From: Protula sp. h YS-2021
Lineage: Eukaryota; Annelida; Polychaeta; Sabellida; Serpulidae
Assembly: GCA_949752745.1 (NCBI GenBank)
Contig: OX457031.1
Location: 22,121,642 to 22,185,641 of the forward strand
DNA length: 64,000 nucleotides
Direction of reading: 5' to 3'
A program made the translations under genes and the position numbers. The notes under the pieces were generated by a model that did no database searches, had not been told where the DNA came from, and saw only the letters and a program-made list of their open reading frames with translations. Below are positions 48,274-59,067 of this stretch, piece by piece. Numbering within the stretch: the stretch's first letter is position 1; each line of letters opens with the position of its first letter.

Positions 48274-50316
48274 CTAGAAGGGGAACAAAGGAGCCTCGGG
48301 TGCCCATGGGGCTATCAGAAGGAGGCGAAAAGGTCTGCGCGACGCCAAGCTCTGCACCACCCGAAGCAGGACGGGTTGTGGGGGAAAGGCATACAGGACT
48401 TTGTTCTTCGGCCATTGGCACGTCAAGGCGTTGATTGCCCAGGCCTGGGGATCGAGGCATGGGGAGACATACCTTGGTAACTTCGTCGTGAGGGCGTTCG
48501 CAAACAAGTCCAAGGTCGGTTTCCCCCACGGAGAGCGCTTGGTCACCCACTCGAAGGAGCGGGGGGACAGACACCACTCCGTGTGGATAACTTGACCGAC
48601 CCTGGAAGCTAGGTCTGCCAACACATTCAGCGACCCTGCCAAGTGTCGGACTGAAAGATAAATTCTCTTCTCTCGGGCGAACTTCAGAATGTCTCCAGCG
48701 AGCTTCGTGAGTTGCTGGGACCTGGTACCGCCTTGCTTGTTTAGGTATGCCACTGCGGTGGAGTTGTCTAGATGGAACTCCACACGTCGACCCTCTAGGG
48801 CAGGGGTGAGGTCGTTTACGGCTATCCACACCACCTGCAACTCTAACCAATTTATGTGGCGATTTTTTACCTGCTCTGGCCACTGACCTTACCACATTCT
48901 GCCCTGGAAATGAATCCCCCAGCCGGATAGGGAAGCGTCGGTTTGTACCTCTGTTTCCGGAGGCGGAGCTGTGAAGGGCATCCCTTCGCCCATAACTCGA
49001 TCGTCGCACCACCAAGCCAACTCTTGGTGGGCTTCTACCGACAGAGACATCACGGCTCTGGGGTGTCTGCCTTGGCGTAAAGCGCGCCTTATCTCCGCCT
49101 GGAAGGGCCTGTAATGCAGTTTCCCTAGGGGGACCGTCTTCTCTGTAGCTACTAGACAGCCCAGCAGGGACTTCATTTTTACCAAACTCACCTTGGAACC
49201 TGGCTGTATGGATCCGACACTGGTCCGGATTCTTTCTCTCCGTTCGGGAATGGGGTAAGCTCTTGCCAGTCTCAGATCCCATCTTTCCCCTAAAAATACC
49301 ATTACCTGTTTTGGATTCAGCTCCGACTTGTCTCGGTTTACCATGAGACCCACCTTCGTTGCCTGGTCGACCAAGGCCTGCGTTTGCCGACTCACCGTGG
49401 CTCGGTCGCGATGGGCTACGAACCAATCGTCTAGGTACTGAAAGACCAACATACCTCGAACTCGGGCCCACGCCTTTAATACTCTCATTATTTTGATGAA
49501 GACAAAGGGAGCGGTAGAGAGACCGAATGGGAGGGCTCGGAACCAAAACCTTTTCTCCCCTACCTGGAAGCATAGGTACTTCCTGGCGGCGGGATGCAGA
49601 GGTACGTGCAGGTACGCATCTGATAGATCTATGGACGTACCCCACATGTCCCTCCCCAGGGAACTCTTTATAACCTGGGCCGTATCCATCTGAAACGGCG
49701 TCACATGGAGAAATTGATTCAGAGAGGATAGATCTATGACTAGACGCCAACCCCCCGACTTCTTGGGTACCAGGAAGACCCGGCTGAAAAACCCTTTCTG
49801 ATTTTTTGGCATTTCCCCTACGGCCCCTTTGCTCACTAAGTCTTCGACCATCGAGCGTAAGGCTCGGTGCTTTGGTGAGTTTGCATCGTAGGAGGCGATC
49901 AGGCAGCTCGGGGCCAGGTAGCGAAGGGGTATGGGTGGAACGTGGCCGCGTCGGTCCCGTTTGAACGGGAGTGCGTAACCTTCTCTCAACCAACGCACTA
50001 CTTTCTTCGGAGCACCCATGTCCCGCCAAGCTTGCCAGAACCTGCCTAGCCTGCCTCCTACGAGCAAACAGTCGCTGAAGGGCTGGAAGCCATCCTCGTC
50101 TTTTGACCTGATAAAAGTATCTCTTAGAGACGAGGCGTTCCCCTCTGAGAGATACTTTGATTGATTGCTACCTGCACTGAGGCGAGTCCCTCGGAGGGGT
50201 CCTGCCGTTGCCCTGCTGCCTCGGCTTCTTCGGGGGAGAAGACCTGGCTTTGCTGTTCGACCTCGACCTGTCTCGGCGCGGGGGCTGCGAGAACTGGCGC
50301 TTCTGTGGATGCGCAA
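48274..50316 (-). pseudogene. DIRS-3 reverse transcriptase-RNase H with one in-frame stop
   Basis: One frame runs from 50316 to 48274, broken by a single TAA at 48889-48891. RT motifs: GFFSRVFLVPKKSGGWR, MWGTSIDLSDAYLHVPLH (motif A), ALPFGLSTAPFVF (motif B) and MLVFQYLDDWFVAH (motif C, catalytic DD). RNase H starts at EVQTDASLSGWGIHF. The stop falls about nine residues later, and the fold continues as NWLELQVVWIAV, VEFHLDNSTAVAYLNKQGG and LNVLADLASR. The DIRS-specific extension (PTLDLFANALTTKLPRYVSP, then LLIAPWAPEAPLF) follows. The frame overlaps the gag end by about 150 bp and has no ATG at 50316. The stop leaves RT without RNase H unless read through. Confidence 0.88.
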
Positions 50317-52380
50317 ACTGTCTCGGTGCTCTGGCCATGAGAGCTAGGTCCTGTGACAGTGATCTGCTCTCTTGATGAACCCTCTCGATCTCCTCGGGGG
50401 GAAACAGCTCCTTCTGGCCAAGTATAGGGGCGTGGCGTAGGTCACGGAGGCCCTTGACACTCGACCAGCAGTGTTGCAAGAAGCGTCGCAGCAGGAACAC
50501 TAGCGAGGAGGTCAGATATGTAGCCAGTTTCACCACATCCCTGGTAGCTAAGGCTAGGCACTCCAGGAGTTTAAGTGCCACCGGGTCTGACAGACTCAGG
50601 TCCTCCAAACGTTTCTTCAAGGCACTCAGGGTGTGGTCCTGGAAGGGCATAATGTTCAAAACGTGTCTAGCTGAACCTTCTATGGCCTTCGCGTCCTTCT
50701 CAACCAGCGGGATATCCGAATCCTGTCGCACCGAGGGCATCCATACCATACCATGGAGTGGGCTGCTCCAAGGCTTCCAGGGGTATGAGGTCATCTGAGG
50801 ACCGGTAAGGACCCTGCTTCACCGTACAGTGCTTGGAGGGGTGGAGACGTGACAGCACACGTCCTTCGGAGGCATCTAGACGCTTGAACTCCCGGCAACG
50901 CACCGACAACGCGTTGGCCACTCCCTCGCTGGTCGTAAGAGCCACAAACGCTTCCGGTTGAGGAAGGGAGGCCTGTGAAGTCATCCTGATAGGCGGATCT
51001 TCTCTGTCCGACACTGGGCGACCACATTCTATTCCTGCTAGCCTGGCGATCTCCTGAACCGCATCCCGGAACGGTACGTCTTCAGGGGCGACCGACTCTC
51101 CTAGGGGCGAAAAAGATGCCTCTGGCTCCTGGCAGAGCTCGGGTGGGGACGGGGTACGAATCGGACGTCTCCCCGCTGCTGCTGGGTCTTTCCACAGACA
51201 CTGTCCTTTGCCTGGGGAAAGAATGGGGTCTGTGGAACGGAGGGGGAACTGCACCGACGGGAAAAAACTGCTTGGCGAATCCTCTTCCGCGTCGCCATCT
51301 GCTCCCGAGTCCTCCGAACTCCCCTCTTCCTGCGCCGATAACCCCGGTTCTTCCTTCACGGCTGCGCCTGGGACTGGGGTATAAATAGCTCTCTCCCTGT
51401 TCTTGGGTATAGCTTCCAGAGGCGAAGTATCCAACGGCGCGAGTTCTTCGTCCTCCTCTGCGTGTTGTGTAAGTGAGATCTGACCCGATGGGGGGATGTC
51501 TCCAGACTCGCTCTCGCTGAGGGTGATAGTTTCCAAAGTATCCTTCGTGTCTGGCTCCTGTTGCTGGTGAGCAGGGGTAGACACCGAAAGTACCGGGGGA
51601 TCATCTAGTGGGCGAGAGATGGTCGCCGAGGGAGCATGTCTGCGTCTCTGTTCCGGCTTAGAGAGCAGTGCTTCTTGAAGGTCTTGGATCTGCCTTTGGA
51701 GCTGAGATTGCATGGCGAGGAACGAAGAAATGTTCAAAGTCTCAGCTGGAGGCAGTGGAGGGGTGTCCGCTATTTGTATTGGGTCAGAGTCCGGGCGCGG
51801 AGGGATGCCAAACTCTCCCACGCTGCTGGTAAAACATGCCCCGACTTCGCATGAGTGATGGTAACACTCTCTTTCACGGCAGGAACAGACGGAGGCGACA
51901 CGAGGGGAGGATCCTCCGAAACCAGTTTACCTCTCCCTTTGAGTGCAAATGGCCAAGTCTTATCCAGAACGGTGTTCGCGCTTGTCCCCGGTAAGCCCAG
52001 CTCGGACACTAAACTCGAGGTTGAAGATTTGAGTCTCTTCTTCTTACGAGGCAAGTCGAAGTCCGACTCCACATCTCTATCCGCTCGCACTGGTGAAGAC
52101 ACCGGACCAGCCACCACTGAACCGGCTCTCGGTATGTCCAGGGATAAAGACTGAACCTTCCGACGCACCCTACGCTTAATGTTCTTGGTGCGCACCTTCT
52201 CCAGAGCGTCCCAGTCCTGGGGGAAAGGTGTGCGCACTCCTTGCAGGTGTGTAGAGCATCACACAGCGGAATGTCCCTGTCTCTCCTGCACCGATCGCAG
52301 AGCGAGTGAGGGTTGGCTGCCAACGCCGGGTGGACGCAGGAGATGTGCGACTTGCTGTGGTACAGACTGGCCTCCGTCAT
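50168..52380 (-). pseudogene. DIRS-3 gag-like region, frame broken three times
   Basis: The ATG at 52380 opens a Cys/His-rich N terminus (SLCDRCRRDRDIPLC, then CKECAH). At a five-base C run (G run on the plus strand, 52219-52223) the reading continues one frame over as QDWDALEKVRTKNIKRRVRR. A second change near 51780-51850 leads to 51821-50700, with a coiled-coil-like AMQSQLQRQIQDLQEALLS and the block conserved with DIRS-1 (REDPPIRMTSQASLPQ). A third near 50750 leads to 50794-50168, with NIMPFQDHTLSALKKRLEDL and a basic Arg/Ser/Pro-rich end (NSKARSSPPKKPRQQG). Gag should coat the RNA. Whether any shift is programmed is unknown; decay is the simpler reading. Confidence 0.75.
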
Positions 52381-52490
52381 GTCTGGAAAAAAGCAAATAA
52401 ACGAGTGTAAGTAACAATCTCAATACAAAGAAAACACTCTTTCCAGAGCCGAGGACTGAACTGAACCAAGCTATTTACCCTCAAGCTAAT
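52381..52490 (-). promoter_or_regulatory. Possible splice acceptor just upstream of the DIRS-3 gag start codon
   Basis: On the minus strand ttatttgcttttttccag ends two bases before ATG 52380, a good polypyrimidine tract plus AG. It would allow removal of the repetitive leader from the gag mRNA. No donor was identified with confidence. Confidence 0.3.
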
Positions 52491-52990
52491 ACCTAGGCGT
52501 GCCGAGTGCGTAGGTACGCAGGGGTGACGCAGTGCGCAGCTAACGTGTACCCAGGTCGGTCAAGTACCAGGAGCCAAGGACCCAGAAGGCGCTTCGGTCC
52601 TGGTGACTTGACCTAGGGTTACCAAGCCTAGGCGCTCGGTAAGCCGTAGGTACCTGGGAGTTACCAAGCACCGAGATGGAACTTGGTAACCAGCCCCTTG
52701 CTCAGAACCGAGCACCGAGATGGTACTCCGTAGCCACTAAGCCTAGAACGCAAAACGTCCTGGGCAGAGCGAAGAACTGAAGTTCTGTAGAGCAAGGGGG
52801 GTGACCCAGAGGCTGAACACTAGCCCCTCTGCGCTAGGCGGTTCCAAGCAACTCCACACTGAACTGGAGAAGCTGGAAGCCTGCTAGGAAGCATGCACTA
52901 CGCAGCCCGGACTTGCTAGGAACCAGGCGTGGAAGTAGCTCAGGAACAGAACAGTACTCAGCAACTGAAATGACCTATGCTCCCTAAGGG
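52490..52990. repeat. DIRS-3 5' leader repeats
   Basis: GC-rich DNA with many copies of ggtacc, cttggtaacc, gcaccgagatgg and gctaggaag in imperfect tandem and inverted order. The same motifs recur in the short fragment at 54.48-54.86 kb. Confidence 0.7.
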
Positions 52991-53279
52991 TCAAGGGTGT
53001 ACGCCCGTACTAGTAAACATGGAGACTACGAGTAACACTTCTCGGGAAAAAACATTCGAAACCCCCGTGATGCAAACTCAGAAAACTAGCAGAAGCGTAC
53101 GAAGGCAAAAATCTCCCGAATACGTAAGCTAACAAGCCTTCGCCTCTAAACAACCAAGAAAGACTGTAAAAGTCAAATTAAAACGTATTATTTGGAGAAA
53201 ATTACCTTAAACTGACGGTAGGAAAACCAGAAATTTTCCCAGCCTAGAAAACGCGTGTGGTTGGTAACCGCACGCAATA

Positions 53280-53455
53280 CGAGAATGAGGCTTGGTTACA
53301 GTGACCAAGGATGCTGATTGGCTGGGACCAACGACGGGACTATTCGAGTCACTAGTAGAAAATTTTAGTTCCTGAGTGCGTGATTCTTAGAGTTTTGCGA
53401 GAAAACCCGTATAAAAGTGGAGATAAGCGAATCCGGAGCTTTTACGAAGTAAAAT
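53280..53455. repeat. DIRS-3 5' inverted terminal repeat
   Basis: Mirrors the left repeat from gaatgaggcttggttac to ttgcgagaaaacccgtataa. The last 45 bp (gtggagataagcgaatccgg to the gaagtaaaat end) is specific to this end and matches the right half of the internal complementary region. Confidence 0.9.
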
Positions 53456-54018
53456 GCTGATAATGCCTACAAGGTATGCACGCATTGATTTCTGCGTTTC
53501 AAATACTTCCATATGGCATCACATATAATGTGTCATGGTGTCTAGAAATCGTCTTAATATTGGTCAAATTCGTCTCTAATTTTATTTTTTAAAGATTTTT
53601 ACTTTTAAAGATTAGTTCACACAAAATATGTGATCGGTCAGTTACGTTGTGACGACGTCTAAGTTGCCTCATCTGATAGCAATTCATAGTTGTTTAAGTC
53701 GTTGTGACGAAACAACGTCTTTCCACGTCGTATTCTAGTCACCTTTGCGTTGCAACTTGCCAAGTAACATATAGCCTGTAATGATAAAATGTAATGATAA
53801 AATAATGATAATATGTAATGATAAAATAAACATTTGCTCATTTAATTCATCAAAAGGCCATCAGCGTTGCTAAAACATATTCCAGTGTACCTCCCATGTG
53901 AAATATTGAAATCTTTGAGCTATGTCGGTCCCTCAAGCAACGTTACTTCAGCAGCGTCATCACGACTTCAAAACTATATGGACATAGTTTGAAGATGCCT
54001 TACCGCAACTTAATAACA
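53456..54018. repeat. Duplicated segment, copy A (middle part)
   Basis: Continues copy A after DIRS-3; aligned with 58466-58975 of copy B (shared ggtgtctagaaa, ttggtcaaattcgtct-like and gtgatcggtcagttacgttg-like stretches). It ends where the second DIRS fragment begins. Further copy A sequence follows from 54874 to about 54955. Confidence 0.75.
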
Positions 54019-54873
54019 TTACTTTTTACTTCGTAAAAGCTCTAAATTCGCTGATCTCCACTTTTATAAGGTTTTCCTCGTAAACTATAAGAATCACGCA
54101 ACTTTGGAACTAAACATTTTTCTCGGGGTTTCGAATAGCCTCATTCTCGTATTGCGTGCAGCACCAGTCGCACCCGTTTTTAGGCAGGACAAGATGTTGC
54201 TTTTGCTACAGTCACTATAGGGTGAATTTCTCCAAATATACATTTATTTGTTGTATTTCATGTTAACTGGTGGCATATTTCGAGGCGAGTGTATCTGGCT
54301 CACTTAATTTGGACATTTCACCTTTGTACGCTCTCTGCTAGAAATCTGCGTTTTTGCATCACGAGGGTTTCGTCTTTCCCCGATAAGTGTTACTCTAGGT
54401 CTCCACCTTTTACTAGTATGGGCGTACTTTCTCAAGACCCATAAAGGAGTAAATGTTATTTCAGATTGCTGACGTTGTTCTGATCTCAAGCTACTTGCTG
54501 CACCTTGGTCACTTAGGCCGAGCTGCGTAGCTTGGTGCTTCCTAGCAGGTTACCAGTAACTCCTGGGCGCTGGGTTACTTGGAACCGCCTGAAAGCCTCT
54601 TGCTCTACAGACGCCAGTACCAACTACTTACCGAGCACGCTCTTCGTGTGGGTTAATTTAAGTACAGAGTACCCATTGGGTACCTGGTTCTGAACAAGGG
54701 TTGTGTCCGGGATACCTGGGGCATGGCAGCTACCAAGTACCAGCGTGGTACCAAGACCTTGGTATATCGCTAGGGCTTGGTACGTCTTATGCAGATGCAC
54801 CAAGAACCAAATACTGCCAGGGTTCTTGGTCCACGTCCAAGCCGGGGCCCTTCTTACATTACTTCTAAACTAG
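54019..54873 (+). mobile_element. DIRS 5'-end fragment (terminal repeat plus leader)
   Basis: Begins ttactttttacttcgtaaaa and continues through ctccacttttataaggtttt, matching the inverse of the DIRS-3 5' terminal repeat. It then carries about 700 bp of leader-type sequence (gcttcctagcaggttaccag, then ggtacc-rich repeats), matching the inverse of 52.66-52.92 kb. No gag, RT or recombinase is present. It lies in opposite orientation to DIRS-3 and interrupts copy A of the duplicated segment. Confidence 0.75.
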
Positions 54874-54955
54874 ATTAGCGACGTCATAACGATGTTGTAG
54901 CAATGGCGCTTTCATCTTGAAGAAAGATGCCTGACTAAATAACGACATATTTGAC

Positions 54956-55555
54956 TGACCAGGTGTTGGGGGGGGGGGGGGGTTTACTTGCTTTCGTGTT
55001 GATTTTCAAGTGATAAAGAAACGAAAAGTGTTTCAGTTGATTTTTATAAATATAACACATATGCTCGCAATTATCCCAAGAAGCCATCTTACCCAATTTT
55101 CCCTCCCCAATGTAGAATAACATTAAACCAGTAAGGCAGATAACAGTTACTGTACAGGTTTACCTATACTCTCAGATTTTGCATTTACTTTTCGTCCCAA
55201 TAAAACTGCCTAAAGCTTAATACTAAACTGTAAAAACAGCCATTTGGTTCTTCATGGTTTGTACATGCTACTACTCTGATTACAGCGCATTCAGGCAAAA
55301 CATTTGAGAACCACGTCATACAACCACAGCATAATAATGAACTAAAAAACAACTATCCTGTTCGTGATAGTTTACACAGGCTATTACTCTAACTACAGCG
55401 TATTCAGGCAACATCATATAACCACACTCTAAAATGTCGATAAATGATCGATTATTAGGCTTTGTGCCTCATGAATCTTTGAGTTATGTTGTATAGTTGA
55501 AACAAGTTGTATAGTTCGAAAGGTGGGTTTGAAAGCTGCGGTTGAATATGGTTGA
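54956..55555. other. Stretch with no supported gene
   Basis: Starts with a G run (54968-54983). A short direct repetition around acagcg-attcaggcaa (55286 and 55397) is seen; nothing else. Confidence 0.35.
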
Positions 55556-55559
55556 AAAT

Positions 55560-56135
55560 TGATGCACTTAGGTCACCGTCACCCAGGTACCTCTTATACA
55601 ACGTCTTTTAGGCCCAAAGGGTCGAAAATAAACACAGATATGCTCTGTCTCTAACCATGATTAAGATAATGGTCAACTCTCAGTGTTTGATCTTGACCAG
55701 TACAGTAGAGGTCAAGGTTACCGATGTACTCCTTACATAATGATTTTTGCGCATAACAGATGCAAAATAAGCTCAAAATCGCCCTATTTTTAACCGTTGT
55801 CGAGAAAATGGTCAATGGTTTTTGTTCTTAACCAAAACCCAGGAAATCAAGGCCCAGGTACCTCTTACATAAGCTTTTGGGTCCAAAGGGTCGAAAATAA
55901 GCTCAAAATTGCTCTATCTGTAACATTTTTGAGATAATGGTCAACTTATTGTTTTGACCTTGGCCACAACCCAATGATCAGCTTAACATTGACCATTACC
56001 GAGCAGGTCAAAATCACCGAAATACCCCCTATGTGACCTCTTTTAGGCCATAAGTGTCGAATATAAAATAACAATCGTTCTCTCCGTAACCGTATTCGAG
56101 ATAATAGTCAATCGTTCTTTAATGCTTTTCGGTAA
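55560..56135 (-). repeat. ~139-bp satellite family, array 3 (inverted)
   Basis: Four or more diverged copies, in reverse orientation to arrays 1 and 2. Landmarks are ggcccaaagggtcgaaaata, gagataatggtcaac and tcaaggttaccga-like stretches. The most diverged of the three arrays. Confidence 0.85.
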
Positions 56136-57104
56136 ACAAAGGTCACTTTATCTAATCCTTCACCCTGAATGTCCAGATTCAGATCGCGAGATTATTCTGT
56201 ACTGAACTCTGTAGGTTTTCAAACTAGAATTTGAGCAATGGTTCCCGCCATTTTTCGTAATAGATAAGGGTTAAAAATATTTTGACCTAAATTTGACCTT
56301 AACCTTGGAGGTCAAGGTAAAAAATTTCGCATTTCACAGGGACTCATTACTCTCTATGTCTTTGCCAAATATTGTCTTCCTTCGCCAAACCTTTTTGGAA
56401 GAATTTTTGGAAAGCACTTTGAGGTGAAAAATTCTTGGACCTTAATTTGACCTTAAATTTGATACTTATACATACATGTGCTCTTTAGCAAAAGGAAAAA
56501 TTGAAACGCTGCAGTCAAAAGTGCACATATGCTATAATCGCTCTCATTGTTGACAGTTAATCGGTCAATATGACTATGCTGATATCATACCATGTGCCTT
56601 AACTGCCAAATCAAAGCGTCGGTCTGCCTTCTAATGAGCTTCAGTCTCAACATTTTAATGTCCATGTTTGCACATAAAATGTTGATGAATTTATTACAAA
56701 ATTAAGGTGGACCAACTAGACATGCTGCATTATGTCTCTCTCACTCCTAGCCCCCTGGTGTAAACCATATTTAGATAATAATAGTTGGTTTTATTGGTGT
56801 GATATATGTAAACATGGATGATAACAGTTGATTTGTGACCAAAATTAAATGAAGATAGACCCATTCGTACCTTCTCATAGTTTCTCCTTTTATTCCATTC
56901 TTTAATACTGCTGTATGTTGTAAATATTATGTACAATAATTCTATTATTTCTGTGTATCTTGTTCTGAAGTTAACGATTGGTTTATACCAGAGAATTTTG
57001 TGAACTAACTGCCAAACAGTCTATTTATATAGAGCATTCTAGAACCGAAATGGCTCCCTCTGGTTCACCCCACCCTCAAAATATCCCCTCCAAAAATTAA
57101 TGTT
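56136..57104. other. Stretch with no supported gene
   Basis: 56220-56460 retains satellite-like phrases (ttgaccttaa, aggtcaaggtaaa) suggesting decayed array edge. The open frame at 56936-56730 is unrecognised. Confidence 0.35.
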
Positions 57105-59060
57105 CTTTTTATAAGACGATGCAGGTGTACTTTACATTTAGGATATCCTAAGTGTGCTGCGATAAACTGTGTGAGTCATGTGAGTCAGCTGTTGACGAAA
57201 TGTTCTAGTACATTTAGATTATCCTATTTATATTTCCGCATGATAAAAACTGTCAGTAGTGAAAAACTATGGGATGCCTGAAGGAACGACAGCGCATATC
57301 GCTCTAAAAGCAGTCATCGCGCCAAACAAAACTCTTCTTCTGAAACCCATTGGAACAATCTCTTCAACTAAAAGAGTTGTTCAATAAAGCGACTCTTAGA
57401 CAAAATATTCCGGCGTATTGAATTTGGAACTGGTGGTCGTAAAGAGACGTAAATTACTGAGACGACAGTGATCATTTAGACTATCCTAAATGTAATGTAC
57501 CAACATGTGGTTGGTTATACTAGTGTAACAAATGTAATAAGGAAGAGTTTTGCCGTTGAGAATGCAGAGATATGTACTATGTTAAAATTACAATTTAAAT
57601 ATATGTTGTGTAAGCTCTGCTTGTACTATATTTAGGGATCGCAATGCAGATTCACTGATGACAGATTGTTGTCGTCAAAGGACATAATTGGCCAGCTGTT
57701 TCGTTCTCAAATGTGCCCGGGACAGAATACGTCGATATGCCATACATTTTTATACATAGGCAACTTTCGTAAGCAGGACGAAAGGGGACGCTGTTGAGCT
57801 TTTAAACTGTGAATAATGGGAAACTGAATTGTCAAATGTGACACTCCAGAAAGACAGAAGTGAATTCTGTTTGTTATTTGCCATTTCTTAAATGGCGAAA
57901 AACTGTTCTTCATTTCCAGTTTTTCTATTTACCAATTTCCGCTTTCTGACGTAAAATTCGACGAGATATTCGCTATTATTGTGGCAAACTGACCGATTTT
58001 TTTCACATTTGCCATACCCAAATGTGAGCTTGTGCCTTTTTATTATTCACTCACCGCGCAAATTAATCTGATTTCGATCTAAATACTCTACCCAAGTATC
58101 GGTTTTTGTCTAAAGGAAAGGTCGGACGGTAGTCTCATCTGCAGCCACATCGAGAAAGTTTAGAATCCAAAGTGCGTGAACGTTTGCTGCACAGAACTTT
58201 ATTTCTGATATCTACTACATTGCGTTAGCAGGATGGGTATTTTCTAATGAGATTATAATTGCCCCATGTGTATGATCAAATGTTGAGCATACGTATTTTG
58301 GCCGGGGTCTCAACTGCTGTGGGCCTGATTGTGTACACGCATTCTTAACCGCGATACAATCTGTCCCACAATACCCCCTGCCCCAAAGAGAATTCAGCTG
58401 TACCCAGACATACAGCCATTTTTATGCATGGTTATACGCTAATATGGCCTGCAAGGTCTGTTGTCATTGATTTGTGCCTTTTAAATGTTTCGATATTACA
58501 CCACACAGCATGATATGGTGTCGTGGTGTCTAGAAACCGTGTTAAATATTGATCAAATTCGTCTAAAATTTTACTTTTGAACGATTTTTGCTTCTTAAGA
58601 TAAATTCACACAAAATATTTGATCGGTTAGTTACGTTGTCTATGCGACTGCATTTGACAGAAATTCTTAGCTGCTTAAGTGGTTTCTATAAGTACCATGA
58701 TGTCGCTGTGGCGACATAACAACGTTCTTTCCACGTTGCAGTCTGGTCGCAACTTGACAAGTAACGCATGGTCTGGCAAGGTGTGTCATGGTCAAATAAG
58801 CATATGCTGAATTTATTAATCAAACGTCCACCAATGTTGCAAAACATATTGCAGTATACTTTTCGTGATGAACATTGCGATCTTCAAGCCACGTCGATCG
58901 TTCAAGTAACGTTACGATATTACTAGACACAGTTTAAAGACTCCTTGATGAGAATGCATAACGGCACTTTTAATCACATAAGCGACGTCACAACGATATT
59001 TTAGAAATTTTTTTCAAATTGATAAAGCTGTCCGACTAAAGAACGGCGTAACGACGTATT
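57105..59060. repeat. Duplicated segment, copy B (without DIRS insertions)
   Basis: Uninterrupted homologue of copy A. The point matching the DIRS-3 insertion reads catggttatacgctaatatg at about 58430-58449. The point matching the short DIRS fragment is near 58970-58985 (ttaatcacataagcgacgtc). Similarity ends near gacgtatttgc at 59055. The two copies may be a segmental duplication or two copies of an older dispersed element. Confidence 0.75.
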
Positions 59061-59067
59061 TGCAAGA

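Larger units (their letters stand above)
45474..53455 (-). mobile_element. DIRS-3: near-complete DIRS-like retrotransposon
   Basis: About 8.0 kb with inverted terminal repeats, a leader, gag, RT/RNase H, tyrosine recombinase and an internal complementary region in the canonical DIRS order on the minus strand. Its interior is much richer in GC than the host DNA. The inner parts of the terminal repeats (about 130 bp) differ at only a few positions, so insertion is recent. Borders are fixed by comparison with the uninterrupted copy B near 58.48 kb. There is no target duplication, as expected for tyrosine-recombinase integration. Frameshifts in gag and a stop in RNase H make this copy probably nonautonomous. 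Confidence 0.92.

Noticed and set aside
48140..50029. A 629-codon open frame on the minus strand
   Set aside because: It overlaps the reverse transcriptase-RNase H frame of DIRS-3 on the same strand, has no domain likeness and owes its length to high GC content.
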